From NCBI GenBank assembly GCA_037783415.1, contig JAZGTN010000087.1, forward strand, positions 2,790,001 through 2,854,000: 64,000 nucleotides of DNA. The letters are read 5' to 3'. Under the pieces are notes generated by a model. That model worked only from the letters and a program-made list of their open reading frames with translations, did no database searches and had not been told where the DNA came from. Shown here piece after piece: positions 1-14,165 of this stretch. The first letter of the stretch is position 1. Each line of letters starts with the position of its first letter. The translations under genes were made by a program, and so were the position numbers. This DNA comes from Leptasterias polaris. Its lineage: Eukaryota; Echinodermata; Asteroidea; Forcipulatida; Asteriidae.

Positions 1-3000
1 TTATGTCAGTGTTACTTCAATCAATAGTGCATCATTGAACAATACTCTGGCACAATAAATGTTTTGGAAAAGGTTTTTAAACTGTACACGTTGATTGTTG
101 TCAAAGTAAATGATCATTTCTCTTGACTGAACGAATAGTTGTAATCCTAGGAAGGCAAGTTGGTTTATGGTCAACACCATGTAAAGTAATCTCTTCCCGG
201 AAGAGCAGTAGTGCAGAAGGTAACCAATTAAGAGATTTTGAAACAGCGGACTTTTTTTCTTTTAAATAAAGCAAGCAAGCACAGGAGGCAGTCCTGAAGC
301 TTTCCCATGAACAAACAAACACAACGCCGAAAGGAAAACATTTACACATAAAACAATTGGCCCACCGACAATACAGAGATAACACAGGTAGGGGTCTGGC
401 CCATGTTCAAAACAGGAAAGCCTATAGAGCAATATCCTTAAAGATGTTCCCCCCCTCCTCAGTCATGCTGGATGATGATTGAGTTGCGGCATTAGCCACA
501 TTTACCCCTCACTTGTACCCTACCTGCAGGTAAATTCTTCAATTTTCACCTTTTCCTTTTTGAATCCATCAAGGGTCTCAGCAGATAACTGGGTTTTGTG
601 ACGGTCTCGCTACAATGGGCTGCGTGCCATATTGATACATCTCATCACTAGCCCCTGGTAGGGATGTACTAACAAACAATGCTGATTGGCTCCTCATAGT
701 GACTGATTTGCGTGCATGCTTGTCGGAACCTTTGGAGCATTTGTATGGCTCTTATAGGACACTTAGTACATGTGTGTCAAAATGCAAGTATTTTGACGCG
801 ACCCCAATAAAAATGAATCAAGTTATACACGGTCACCCTAAACTGCATGCAGTTTGACATGTCCCAAGATCACAGAAGAATAAGAGGGGACCAGTTGCTC
901 TTTGATTTGATGCTTCTGCGGATTGTCCACAGGCCTTATTCAAATATGCCATATATTGGAACATTTAAATTAACCAATACCAGTGGTTATATGCGAGCAA
1001 GGCATGCTTGAAAAAAACATTGGCGCCGTGAGATTGATCACCCCTGGGAACGAAGTTGATTTTCGGTGGACAACTTCGGCAGCAAGCTGATGTCAAAACA
1101 GTGTTGCATTCAGATAAATTTTTGAATTGATGGTAGTGCAGCGACGTAGCTTTCGATGTCATCACGACATCTTCACTCAGTGATTTAAACCCCGATCATG
1201 TGACCGCCTTTTGGGCAATCACGTGATTGAGTTGTAGAACGTGGTTTCCGAGTAGCGAGTTCAAGGCACTTTACAGCAATATTATCCTTATTCATAAGGC
1301 GTACTTAGATCATTCCTCAAACTTTCTCAACTCCCTGGGTAGCATACGACCTCAAGCTGCATTTATTAGTGCTAAAGGGTTAATCCAAGACACTACCATT
1401 GCAGCCCTTGTAGGTGTTATTTATACACCTGGGTAAAGAGAAGCAGTTATGGTAAAGTTTTTGCTCAAGGACACAAGTGTCATGATCAGGAATAGAACCC
1501 ACACTCCGATGATTCTGCCATTATATTTCGAGTCCGATGCAGTAGGCCGCTTGACCACAACATGCCATGAATAATTTGGTAGCAGAGTATTCAGTCTTTT
1601 GAATGAGAACTTTTGAAACTTTTGAATGATCAAAATACGTTTTGTATCCTGTAATTTAAGAACAGAATTCAAGTATCCGTCCCTGCAAAGGAGAGCTAGG
1701 CTTCGTCAAAGAGATCCCTGCTTTATAGCTTGGCTCTCTTCTCTTGTCTGAGTGCTGCGTGCAAATTGCACATCGTGCGTGTGGACTAACCTTACTGGTG
1801 GGCATAATGAGGAAACATCGCGCCTTTTTGTAGGGGCTGATGGTGGCGCTGCCTTGACGCATACGTGTTGTGCGTCTGCCGAGTGCACAATTATAGCGTT
1901 TGCCAACCCTTAGTGTCTGTATGCATGCGAGAATGTAATTAGAGTGTTTTATGGGAAAGCTATTTATTACATACCAAATTACATGAATATGTAAAATAAT
2001 GGGGTGGATTTGCAGCCTGTGGCAGTGGCACTAGCAAAAACAAGAAAAACAAATGTACAGGTGAAAGTACAGGTTGACAGTTTGGGATTGGATGGATGTT
2101 TATGTTTTTGGTTCTTGCTCACTGTATCTATAAGTTCATACATGTGTGTGTTATTTATGAGATAATTACTGCTAATTGATAACATTTGTTCACCCAATCT
2201 TAGAGGATATGAGGTGTACAAAAACATACATGGGGGCGTCATGCTTTTACAAAATAAGCATCAAGTTCAAAGCTCAAAGTACACAGTCAAAAAATGTCCT
2301 GAAATGTTTCTTGCCAAATCCAGGCATTTTACTTCAAAGTGAACAAGCTGAACATGTGCCTCTGTCCCAATGGTGTTCCTCAAAATAAAGCATGGAGGTT
2401 ATCAAGGGAACAGTCTTAATGTTAGAGTTAAATATACACTGAAAAATGTGCTAGTCATTTTGCAAACTGCACTTTTAGTGTGTACCTAGAAAGTTGGTTG
2501 ACAGTTGGTCGAAAGATTTGATACGCTGGATGCATGTATTTCTAGACTTTTTGTGAACTAAAGGAGTAGCTTTTACACATCTGTACACTCAAACAGTGTC
2601 TGCACATTCGTTAAAAAAAATATATTCATTCAAATTTTCCCTACTGACATTCTGTTCTACTGAACCAGTTGTTAACCCTTGTTGATTGCAAATACAACAT
2701 AATTTAGAGCAAAATTTGTTTTTCCATCAGTGAGGAAGTATTTCATTTTTTCACTTGAATCAACTGAACCCCTGCTCCTATCCTGGCCACAGATTTCCTA
2801 CACCGTGGTCCCCTCACCTACAGTACTAACCAGACGAAAACTTCCCCTGTAGAGCTCCAGACAGTCAGGCTTCCTAATCCCCAAAATCGCCCCCCCCCCC
2901 TCTCTACCTTGCCTCCATCTTCATGTCTGTCATGATTAGGATGATACATGAAGGCCGATGGTCCTTCTTCCCCTGCCATCGACCCCCATCATCATCAACA

Positions 3001-6000
3001 TCCATTCTGACTTAAGATTCGGCACAGACATCCTTGGTGTGGTTGGCAAACTTTAGTGATGATGACATCCCCATTTTTAGGGTGCGGGAGTATGGTGGAA
3101 GGGTTGTTGTTGGATTAAGAAAGGTCAGCCTAGTCCAGGACCTGGTAGTCTTAGGGTGACCTTGAGATGGGCAAGAGGGGATGGGGTAGGGGGTAATTGG
3201 AGGCTTTGTAAGGGACATGTGTCAATGAAGGAGGGGGTAATATTATGTTGAGTGATAGGGAGTTTGTTTATCTAGCAGGTACTGTCCAGGTACTAGCAGG
3301 GTTTGGCCAATCAAAGTTGGTTTCTTGTCAGCTCGCGAAGGAAAACGCTAGTTGGCATTTTTGTTCAAGCTTGTCTTTGAGCTGAAAACCGGCTTTATCT
3401 AATTAAGTACTGATTCTAAATAACTCCTGGAAAATATTACCATCTGAATAGCTGTTATCTGTAAGCAAGAAATGTAATCGTCCTGCACCGTTTATGTCAA
3501 TAAAACATGAATAACAGGTTAGTGTACATGTATGTCTCTTCAAGTAAATATTCTCCAAAAGAAGAACAGAGAAACTCCCTCCCACAAAAACGATGATGTA
3601 CCATCCCTTTAAGAGGCATGTAGTCTTAGCATTGCGTATTGTGCAACTACCTACATGTGCAAGATTACATGATTCCCGTCCGTCGGATCTTTTATTTGTT
3701 GTTACTGCATGATAAGAAGGTACCCTGAGATCAGGAATAAATGTTGTGGATAGATCGAAGGAGTGAAAGATGGAATCATTGAGGGTTGAGCGGCTGGTGT
3801 TTTTCTAACCCATTTCTTGGAGGAAGCACTCGAGACAAGTGGTAGGCGGCCAGCGTTTGCATAATGTAGCACCCCTTTGATGACATGAGGGGGAGGACTG
3901 CCACGTCCAGGAATTGAATTTCGGAAACGCGATCTGAGGTGAGTGGAGGATGGTGCTGAGAAATGGTCTTAGCCGACAGGAGCATGAATTGTCGTCGGGC
4001 ACTGATTTTAGTCCTGTCTTGAAAACAAGTGACGAGTGAGCTGGAGGCGTCAGGTTTTGGGGTGTTTTTTTGTGAGGAGGCGGGAAGGATGTGATCTTTC
4101 ACATGAGGTGTGATTATGAGGAATTAATACTGGAAATGGTTTTCATTACTTCATTTCAGCTGTCTGAAATTAATATGTGATGATTTTTTGTTTGCAAGCT
4201 GGGGAAACTTCAGGCATGGAAGCACACGGAGGCTATGACGTCTGTTTCCCTGGACTTGTCACAGGCCTTATATGATTTGAGAAAGTGTTTTCAAACGTTT
4301 ATATTTCTATAAAAGTCAATGGAGAAAATAAAACATTTGAAGAAAGGCTTTGAAATTCTAGTTTGCAATAATGTTGACTTTTTTCCTTTTGGGGTTTTCT
4401 TTTTTGAGGGGGTTGGGGGTACTGTAAACATGATTTGAATGCACATCGTCTGGTCCTTGCTCTATGATACTACCAGGCACACAAAAGTTGATATAAAGAA
4501 CTACTCTGGGGGAATTGATCTTTAAAAGTATTAGTCTATGCAAGACCTTAAAAAACTGTGAAAACTGTTGATGTCGCCTAAGAGAACTGTGGTTTAATAC
4601 TGGTCATACTTGGAAAATTACATGCTTTTTTCAATAGCCAAATTGCATTGGTCATAAGTACAGGCAGTGTTCACATGCAGGCTTGAAATACTGCTGGTAA
4701 ACATGTCTACAGGTGGTAGGGACCATTTGACCTCGGGTCAATCTGTCAATAAGGTGACAAATGATTAGTTGGCATTCTTATTTCATCACAATACTCATTG
4801 TGAAATGTTTACAGGGGTACGTCCCGTATGCGTGGCTTGTTTCCACATTCCTAGCAGGATCTTATGCGACCAATAGAGGGCGCCTGGCATGCTTTAAGAC
4901 CTGCTATAAGAGAGGTTATAGAAGCAAGAGAGGTTTTACAAGTGCTTGCATGACTTGCACATGAAGGAAATTAGTTATACTATGTGAATGAAGCAGCAAT
5001 GTAATGTCTTGACATTTCAAACCATCATAGTTTTTTTTTATTTGCACCTTCGCGAGTCTTCGGAAGTTAAGTGTGTGGAAAGTGACAAGAAGAGAAGTCA
5101 TCAGTTTGTCAATGTTTCAAAGTGGGTGTGGCTTCATTTGCCTGGTTCTTTCGATGTTAAAGGGTATGCACAACATTGGTGAGATAAATTATGTCTACAG
5201 ATGTACACATAACTGACATGGTATAAAGATGGAACACTTCCTGTGAGATGTTTTAGCCAGAAATGCTTGTTTTGTGAGAAATTAGTAAAACAATTAGTTT
5301 TGGTCCCACAATCGAAAAATCTGATGTGTAAGAATTTATGTATGGGATTGTCTCACTATTTTCTTATGACTCCACATCCCGATTTAGCTTTTAGAACTTC
5401 CACAGGTTTGTTATTTCATGTATATGTTGGGCCACACAAAGTGTGATACTGGTCTTTGATGACTACCAACCAATGTTGGTCGCATGCTTAATGTGACGAA
5501 GCTTAAGAGGAAAGTACAGCAGTGTTTTTTTGGAAGAGTGAAATTAATTCCTGTCCTCTAGTTTTCAGGGAAGAGTTCATATAACTAACCTCTGAAAATT
5601 AGATCGAACTTAGTGGTCACGTTTTACGAAACCCATGATGAACAGTGAGTTTTGCCAGAAGTTTTGTGTACCTCCGAGCCTATTTTGATTTCCGCAGAAG
5701 TTGCAAAATTACTTTCAGTCAGTTTTCTTTATCTAAATACCCAATGCTGTTAGGGCTCCTATTCTTTCATGACAAAGAAATGTCCGAATAGGTGACTTCG
5801 GCTAAAGCTATGACTTTGTGGCTGATGCTAAGTGTGTTACCAAGCCGCAGCAATAGCCACTAATTCTGAATCGGCCAAACTTCAAATAAAAAAGTTAACT
5901 TTGACAATTTTTGCCGAATTTTGGGAGGGGAACACCAGGAGGGTGGTCTCTGGGGGGTGTAGACTTAAGTCTAACCCCACCCAATTCAACATGTATCTGT

Positions 6001-7992
6001 TTGCGTCTTAATTGAAGGAAGGAAGAGCTGTTACTGCTTGTGCTCTTAATCACTCCAACATCCTGTTCCCCCACTTTCCTCTCGGGAAGAATTTATCTTG
6101 AAAATGTTTCATGTTTGATGTTTCAGTGTTTTGGGGTTTGTTTTATGTGTGGGGGATATTTCTGAGGGTTGTTCAGTTGCAGTTGTTTGTTGTTTCTTTC
6201 TATCATTTTGGGGGTTTTTGCTTTGGAGGTTTTGTTGTTGACCATGATTTCAGGATTTGGTTATTTACCTTCTGATTTTCCTGTGAGATTCAAAGACGGA
6301 AGACTCAGCTCTTGTCATGATTTAAACCTTCACATTTCTATTTGAAATGATATATGAGAGTGTGTAAATCTCTAAAATAAAACATCCTGTAAATCCAGTG
6401 GGATTCATCGGCACACCAAGAGGAACTGTTTATCAAATGTTCAGGATATCACATTTTCATGCAATGTCATTCTTAAAGACACAGCTGCTTGTTATTAACA
6501 ACATTGGGAGGGCCTACCGACAGACGTACAGATATAGAATAAGAATAAATACAGATAAAGAACAAAATATAAGGAGTGTTGCTGTCTGTCGGTACGCAGA
6601 TGGCACATCAATGCCGCGCCTTGCCTTATATACCCATGTATATAACCGCTAGATCCTTCCGCGCAGCGGAGGTATTCTAAGAACTAATTTTCGTACTAAT
6701 TCACTGCCCCGTTCAACCGTACGAAAATAAATTTCCTGTAATGTAACTATTGCCTGTTGGCACTTAATCAAATTTAAAGGTATCGGTAAGGATAAAAAAC
6801 ATACTTTGAAAGCTTACTGATTATGAAGTTCATTCTGGAACCTTTCTGCAGAATATTTCCCCTTTGAAGTGAACTCAAATTTGAGAATATTGTATCTGAA
6901 AACGGCTGTTACAACCAACATTAATGACAATGTGGTTTGCATGCTGAAAAATGGGATGTTTTGGGGTTTTTAAACTATTTTCTCCTGACTCACACAACGG
7001 ATTAAGCCCAAATTTCCACAGGTTTGTTATGTCATGTATATGGTTGCTCACACAAAACATGAACACCTTCTGAGATTATTTTGTCAGCTCTACCAATCCT
7101 GTATAATTAATACCTTTAAACAGGAATATGTGCTAAGTACTGATGAAGATTATAATGGAAGAACTGAGGTGCTTTTGGAGAATGTAAGTCAATAAAAACA
7201 TGTGATAGCAAACTAAATCAATCAACAGACGTCCAACTGTAAGCTCTAGGACCCCCAAGATTAAAACACAAACCTGTGTATGACTTGTTGAGTTAAGTGT
7301 GTTGGCCGGCTGTATGAGGAAACTGTTCTGCAGTGTCATTTAATAACATCAATAAAAATAGTTACACATACTGGGGGCCAAATTGAGCTACTGCATGATG
7401 CACAGGATTGTAATCCTCATCAAATCTGCGTGTAACTTTTACAAGATGATCATTACAGATGGACAATCATTTCCATCCAAGCAAAAGAAAATTGTATTGT
7501 CATTCCATGAAATTGATATATAAGAAAAAACAAACTAACCAACAAAATTGGCAGCAAGTATGAAAACACCTGTCCCTGTTGGCAGTTGTTAATCAATTTA
7601 TTGTCCATATACCACAAACACTAAACAGGGGTGCACACAGTGGGCACCAAATAGGTGGCAAGTGAGCTGATAATGCCTGGGTGCTTATCAGTAGGAAACA
7701 TCAGGGGGCCATGTAATAAGGGTGTACAGGAAACCTACTGCATATAGGGCTGTTGATACACTTAAAGAGGCTTGGACACTGGGGGGGGGGGGGGGGGGGG
7801 GTTAAGAGCACTTGCAGTTCCTGGGTGATTTAGGCGTAAAGCTGGATTGGGTTTTGTCTATGTGCATTTTTTTGATGTGAGGTCAGTCAAACTGTGCATA
7901 AAATTGTTGTAATGTATGTGAAAATAATCTACATGTACATGCTAACCAGCGACGGCAGTACAGGGGATTTACAGTAACTTTAAGCTTCCCCT
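1..7992. other. No gene recognised
   Basis: AT-rich non-coding sequence. Short open frames here have no family features. Fragments of the MITE with AAAGGCACTGGACACG ends occur near 5395-5470 and 6985-7075. A C-run lies at 2889-2899. An 11-bp perfect inverted pair (TACCGACAGAC, 6515-6525 with 6584-6594) brackets 58 bp. A CTCF-like motif is at 4870-4884. Confidence 0.6.
7784..7801. repeat. Poly(G) tract
   Basis: Uninterrupted run of about 18 G. Similar G/C runs occur near 13298-13325, 13148-13159, 14340-14352, 24471-24480 and 30741-30758; they create spurious proline/glycine open frames. Confidence 0.9.
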
Positions 7993-8370
7993 AGGCACTG
8001 GACACGTTTGGTAATTGTCAAAGACCAGTATTGTCACTCGGTGTATCCCAACATATGCATAAAATAACAAACCTGTGAAAATTTGGGCTCAATTGGTCAT
8101 CGAAGTTGCAAGAAAAAAATAAAATAAAAAACACCCTTGTTGCACAAATTTGTGTGCTTTCAGATGCTTGAAAAAGGCTCTGGCCTGAAGTCTTTTTCAG
8201 ATTCAAATATTTTAGTGAGAAGTTACCTCTTTCTCAAAAACTACGTTACTTCAGAGGGAGTCGTTTCTCACAATGTGTTATACTATCAACAGCTCTCTGT
8301 TGCTCATTACCAAGTAAGTTTTTATGCTAATATATATTTTGAGTAATTACCAAACGTGTCCAGTGCCTTT
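7993..8370. mobile_element. MITE family 1, full copy
   Basis: Terminal inverted repeats of about 25 bp (aggcactggacacgtttggt at the left; its complement, ending agtgccttt, at the right) bound 378 bp with no transposase. A second full copy in the opposite orientation is at 40333-40705. The short open frame inside is not a gene. Confidence 0.85.
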
Positions 8371-8859
8371 AAGGAGGGAGGGAGGGGGGGATTGTAAGTC
8401 ACAAGGATACTTGGGGGAAGGAACTTTTCCTAATGGGGGGTGTGATATCCCTGTGTACACCCACTTCAAAATGGCTTCCTTCCCTGGTATATAAAGAGGG
8501 CAGTGTCTACAAGGGATGTACATCATAGGGAAATAGGATAGTGCGTTAACTCAATTAGATTGTTTAGAAGGAGAAAATAAATGTAATGTGGTACAAGTAT
8601 GTACCGGTAAGAATAGGATCACGTTTGTGTCTCTGAAGAAAGAATAGGAATAAACTGCTGTTTATAGACGCAGTTTGCAGCTGGGTTGATTTATGAAGGG
8701 AAGTCAGGATACCACGCGTTAGTACGTAATAAAGGTGTAGACCACTTCCTGATAGGAAGTCATATGGTCTCTGTCTGAAAAATATTGCTGACCAGTTGCG
8801 CATATCACTGCTAATACATTTTTGGCTTGGAGTTGTCCCATGTCCATATAAAGCCTTTA

Positions 8860-9040
8860 GCATTAAGCCCGGCTCATGCGAAGTGAATATGACGTCACAG
8901 GGCTGTTTTTGCTGCGAAGGTTTTGCAAGAGTTGAGCACATCTCAACTCTTTCGAATTGTTTGTTGCAAATTTGAGACGTCAAAGTTTGTATTCGCATTC
9001 GCATTCGCAGGAAGTTTGAACTGGGCTTTAGGGTGAACAT
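8860..9040. mobile_element. Possible degenerate MITE
   Basis: Imperfect inverted ends (taagcccggctcatgcgaag near 8874 against gcattcgcaggaagtttgaa near 9001) with internal gacgtca motifs. The 158-codon minus-strand open frame crossing it is low-complexity and not protein-like. Confidence 0.4.
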
Positions 9041-9720
9041 GTGGATTCAGATGAGACTGGTGTGCTCGTTCCCATTGTTGGTTTGGCTGTGCAGTACCGG
9101 ATCCAGCAATCCATGTTAAAATTGGTAAAAAGCAGAAGGGTTTGAGTTAATAGAACAATGCACCGCCCATAGAGAAAGGACCAGTCCTTTGCTCTGCCTA
9201 ACCACAGCACTCGCAAACAGGAAATACTGGAAATTCCGATCGTGCTCACATTTCCTTCCATTTATTATGATTGGGTTATAAAGTTCACAGACTTCTTTTG
9301 AGTAAAAGTATATTTCCTGCCATAGGATTCGTGATCGATATTCACAGTTTATTTTTGACACTGCACAAGATACGATAAACAGAAACAATGGAGGGCTAGG
9401 CCGAGGAGGAAGAAGAACAATAATTTATATTGATCCCTTGCACGACGCGCAGTACACTTACATGCCATTATTGTGCCCTCCATTTTGTGTGTCAAAATGT
9501 ACACAACAAAATTGACCCCCCCCCCCCAAAATGGTTGAGATGGTACACGTGCATTTTGCGGAGGTGAGTTCCACGTCTGTAAGGACCCAATAACCGCAAA
9601 GTACAAGCAATGTACTCCCCAAAACCTTAGTAGGTTGGTTGGTACAAAAGTGCATTACATGAGGAGGTGGATTTTTGGAAGAGATCCTTGCGAGTTGAAA
9701 TTGTGTGGAAAGCATTTATG

Positions 9721-10094
9721 ACAGGGCTCGAATTTGGCGAGAAAATCCACAAGACTACAGGGCTTGTAGCTCAAAATCTTTACTGGACCAGACATTTTTT
9801 TACAAGACCTGATTCAAAATGTGAAAAGAAAAAAACTTGCTGCCACAGTTTAACATGCATTTGACTGCTTTTATATGAACCCGAACTGAGACAAGTAAGG
9901 GAAGAGTATACTTGATTACTCATAGAATTGAAAGATAATTTATCAGACCCAAAGTCAACACTTGAACATAATGTGTTTCTGTTATTCAATTGAAAAACAC
10001 AAGACCATCAGACTTGTTAGGTCATAAGTTTACTGGCCCAACACTAAAATGACTGGCCTCAGGCCTGTGGTCCAGTCTAAAATTCGAGCCCTGT
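9721..10094. mobile_element. MITE family 2, full copy
   Basis: Ends acagggctcgaattt and aaattcgagccctgt are inverted repeats; 374 bp. Partial relatives sharing cagggcttgtagctcaaaa are at about 10545-10670 and 49832-49975 (the latter in an ATP7 intron). Confidence 0.75.
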
Positions 10095-10544
10095 ATGAAT
10101 CCGGTTTTATAACATCAACCTGTTTTTTTTTTTCTTTTTCAAGAAGTAGTATCCAGGGGCATTTTGTCATGCCATCTTGAAAAAACAATTAATTGTTTAG
10201 TCTGGCAGGAACTCGATCTTCTCTTTCTTTGCTTTACTCCTCTTATTTTGATTAGGGAATAAGGAAGTTGTCTGGGAAAAGTTAAACAACAAGGTGACAA
10301 TGAAAGTGATATGATTCAGGTGTTACCAACATAAATAACAAATGCTCACAGATTGTTGCAGCTGTCGTTTCCTCACAAAAATGAGAAACCTTTTATTGCA
10401 CGTAATGAAGATGAACAACAGAACTTGGCAAGGGATGAAGTGGGCTAACATGAGCAGGTGTCACCATTCATATTAGAAGGTTATGATGGTTTATGTACAG
10501 AGGCAGTTTTCCAGGCAGTTTGTAGTGGGGCGTAAGAGTCGCAG

Positions 10545-10670
10545 GGCTTGTAGCTCAAAACTTTACTGGACCAGAATTTACTCGACAAGAGCTGAATCAA
10601 AATGAGAAAAAAAGCTTTCTTCACAGTTTATGACATGTTTTTTTAGTTTTATTTGAGTAAGCTTTAAGAG
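10545..10670 (+). mobile_element. MITE family 2, partial copy
   Basis: Shares gcagggcttgtagctcaaaa and the following tract with 9721-10094 but lacks clear terminal repeats. Confidence 0.55.
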
Positions 10671-10729
10671 AAGATTAGACTTGGTTCCAAGTCTGTGGGT
10701 CGTCCTGATAGCCGATACATTATTATTAT

Positions 10730-11794
10730 AAATGGTTTATTCATTATTTCAAAAATACAAAAAGACATCACAATCAGAGATTGAATTGCGTCTAAATTTA
10801 CATAAAATCAGTAAAAATTCATTAGAAAATAGAGCAACAACAACATTAATAATTTAACAAAACAAAGCAGTATCCCTACAAGACAAAAATGGAATAAAGA
10901 TTAATGGCACAAAAGGGAGTTTAAAGACAGGAACAATTAAAAAGCCATTCTGGTATGAAGGCAAGATGTAAAAAACAGTCAAAAAAGGCACATTATTCTT
11001 ATTACCCTGCCCTGTATTCATCCAAGCTATCATATACATGTACAATGTACATAGAGCCCTCAAGAACACTAAAATGTACATTAAAACAACCTGACAAATA
11101 GAGGTGATTAGTTAGAATTGATTAAATCTATTAGGTATGGTATTGCACTCTGTTTAAATCTATTAGTCCTGCATTTAACTTGAGGAACTAACCTACATGT
11201 TGATGAACGAAGATTCCTTTCATTTATAATTGGAGGCGGAATTAATTGAGACAGTTTGTAATTTGTTTTTAATTCATTGGCAAACTTGAGACATAACTGA
11301 ATGCGTCTATCATACAATGTAGTGAGGCCAAGAGTTTCAATTGCGTTGTCATAGTCAATGTAGCTGATTCCAAGAATAAGCTTAAGAGTTCGTTTCTGCA
11401 CACATTCAAGGAGTTTCACTTGATTCTGCGTTAGTCCACCATTCCAAACAGGCACAGCATATTCCAGAAGGGGTCGTAGATACCCCTTATAAATTGTGAG
11501 TAGGTCCTCAGTCACAAGACCATGAGATTTTAGCACTCGAATCATGTGCAGCCGACCGTTTGCGCGTTTTAGTATAGAGTTAATGTTATTGTCCCATTTG
11601 AGATCATTCTGTATGTGTAATCCAAGGAGTTTGACTGTTTGTGATTGGTGGAGAGGTTGGTCATAAATGTTGAAAACCGGTGGTGGGGGAGGGTTTCTCA
11701 TGAAGCTAATTTCCATTGACGAGCATTTTGTGGGGTTTAGCTTCATTTTATTGACATCTGACCACTGCACAAGTGAGTCGAGAGATTTTTGCAT
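10730..11794 (-). pseudogene. Non-LTR retrotransposon, 3-prime fragment (RT thumb / C-terminus)
   Basis: A 228-codon open frame (11794-11108) begins in the reverse transcriptase thumb region (LVQWSDVNKMKLNPTKC, then VKLLGLHIQNDLKWD, then YLRPLLEYAVPVWNGGL and CVQKRTLKLILG) and ends at a natural-looking stop. The catalytic YADD/FADD region is absent, so this is a 5-prime truncated insertion. AT-rich sequence to about 10730 may be the 3-prime UTR. Jockey/CR1-like by general pattern; clade not certain. Confidence 0.85.
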
Positions 11795-11857
11795 GCTGGA
11801 TTGTTCGTGTTATTGGCTGAAACAGCGCCCTCTTGTGGATAAACCTCCGTCTTGAAC

Positions 11858-11890
11858 CATAGAGCAAGGACAGTCTGTCCTTGCTCTATG
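11858..11890. repeat. Perfect 16-bp hairpin
   Basis: Left arm catagagcaaggacag, one-base spacer, exact complementary right arm. An imperfect relative is at 39303-39324. Immediately upstream of the truncated RT fragment. Confidence 0.85.
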
Positions 11891-13690
11891 CTTGAACCTA
11901 CGATCACAGACTTGGGAACATTGTTCATCGGTTTGTACACACCCTATGGCGAATTAGTCCAAAAGTGGACGGAACACTCTGATTGGTCAGAATCTCCGAG
12001 GCCTTCAATAAAATGCACATTCAAACTTAACCGTTTATACCACGGGATATAGTACAGAAATACAACATTGATGCACGTGTAACTAATCTGTCTCTGCTCG
12101 GTGATTCAACTTACGTTTGGAAACACAAAACAACAAAGTGATTCTAGTTTTTTTATTCAAAATACGTAAAAAACGTTGGGAAAATCTTTGGACGATTCCA
12201 TTCAAATCAAAGGTATCACAATTTTTCGTCTAGTAAGGATCAGGTTGTTTGTCATGTATATTTTTTAACATTTTGAGATTAAATCTTGTATTATGTATGA
12301 ATTATATAATTATAGCGTACTATACTGTACGTACAAAGCACTATAAAATAAAAGCAATGGCTCGATTTTACAGAAAATGCTGAAGCGATTATATCCTATT
12401 TGGAATAGATGCAGCCAACGGGAGTTTTGTGGTCTCCTGATTGGTCATCTCTCTGGCACAGTGTTGTTATGTAAATGTCAGTTGTGAATAAATGAATATC
12501 CCGTATACACAAGAGGGTCAAGTCTGAGATTGCGAGTTAGAGCGGGGAGAATTCTGCGTGGCTGATCATTTTTGCAGAGAAATAACCGCAGTCTCAGACT
12601 TGAAATCAAGTCTAAGAGAAGATTGATCTCATTACTTGAATATATTTACCAGACTCAAAATCAACAACGTAGGGTTACAGTGTAGAAATAAGATTGAGGG
12701 ATTGTTGTTGGTTGTGAACCCTTGCCCTCCATTTTGTGCCAAACTTGGATAGTTTGACAATGAGTCGAACAATTTTGCATAAAGCTTGCTGTTGGATTTT
12801 GATAGAAACACAAAATGTACAGTAGGTTTACAGTGTAGAAATAAGAGTAAAGAATTTGTGGGTTTTTTAATTAACCGTTACCATCCCCAACCCTTCAAAA
12901 TCCATATGCATGTTTTGTTTGATTCTGTTGGACTGAGGACTTCACTATAGTAGTATTACTGACTCATAATCAGAGTCCAACAGTTTGGGTGTTGAGTTAC
13001 TCTGTGATGTGGGATCCTTGTTACAGTTAGAAAGCATCCTAGTAAGTCACACCAGGGAGTTAGGGTTTGAGTCCCCCCCCCCCCACAAAAAATGCTGTAT
13101 TCATTCCTTATATTCTTCTTCAATCACCAACTTGTCAACTGTTTCATTTTGGGGGGGGGGACGGGGAAAGGGTCACTCATTATGATGTAGAAATCTATTA
13201 TAAGAAGTGACTTGTGTACCCTCCCTTGATAATCTCCAAGGAAAGAAGAATTAACCTATTCATTAGAAGAAATCTAGATAGCATCTTAGGGCCAAGAAAA
13301 AGCATACCCCCCCCCCCCCCCCCCCTGTTCAATGAGCCTCTATTATGACAAGTTTCCAAATTCTACATTTCCTGCTGGTCCGAAATTGTCAGGTGTTAAC
13401 TCCACTCTTTGCTTGGCGGTTTCTTAAAGTGCCCGTAACCTGCTGGTGTGTCTTAATTGTTAAACATGCAACTATAGCTTGGCATGAGCTGTGGTTATTA
13501 TTAATGTTCAGGACATGACACACCTGTTCGACGTTTCCTCTTGTAGTGCCGTTAAAGATAATTTACAAATGTTTAGCTGCGGAGTTTTATTTGTCAATGT
13601 TGCATTAAGGCACTGTTTTAAAGGCTGAGGCTAAAAGAAGAGACTGTTCCCTCGTTTTAGCTTTGGTTTGGCAACATTGATGACTGCAAT
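11891..13690. other. No gene recognised
   Basis: Non-coding. Contains diffuse repeat pieces (cagtgtagaaataag occurs near 12679 and 12832), a C-run near 13074, a G-run near 13148 and a C-run near 13305. Confidence 0.6.
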
Positions 13691-13752
13691 ATGATTAATG
13701 TCAGGTATGAGCTCCCTAAGTTATTATTGAGTCTTATTTTTTTAACTTGCAG

Positions 13753-13813
13753 GCCCTCAAGTATCAAGGAGTCGTTAACATCATCACATCCTCTTGAAGA
13801 GTCTGAGAAATTT
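13753..13813 (+). CDS. Candidate internal exon, unknown gene
   Basis: Acceptor with a T-rich tract (tttttttaacttgcag) and donor TTT|gtaagt bound 61 nt. One frame is open: PSSIKESLTSSHPLEESEKF, preceded by one base of a split codon, ending in phase 0. It is Ser/Glu-rich, like a disordered region. The next candidate exon (17857) continues in phase 0. I do not recognise the protein. Confidence 0.3.
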
Positions 13814-13881
13814 GTAAGTGTTCCTGTGTTTATTCAAAGGGATTATTGTAATGACTATAGTAAATTATCCTAATAGTGTGT

Positions 13882-14165
13882 CATGGCCGAGCCGTCTAGC
13901 ACATTAGGCTCAAGTTGTGATGGCTGACTCATCGGAGTGTGGGTTCGAATCCCGGTCATGGCAATTGTCATCCATGAGTAAGACACTTAACTATGATTGT
14001 TTCTTATCACCCTGGAGTAAATGGGTACCTGGTTGGGGTAGAGACTGTCGATGTATAGGACTAGTAAACCTGTGTACCCATTTGGTTGCCGGTGCTGCAT
14101 ACTCACAAGGAGTGGTCACGGCTTCACAGAAGTGTCTGTACGCACCCGTAGGAGATTGAACTCTT
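13882..14165 (+). mobile_element. tRNA-headed SINE (variant head)
   Basis: tRNA-like head with A-box like tggccgagccgtctagc and B-box gggttcgaatcc, then a non-tRNA tail. The head resembles the common Leu/Ser-like SINE here, but the tail (acctggttggggtagagact) differs. Not a functional tRNA: no clean cloverleaf and a long attached tail. Confidence 0.7.

Noticed and set aside
8564..9040. 158-codon minus-strand open frame
   Set aside because: No domain or conserved pattern; crosses a degenerate MITE.
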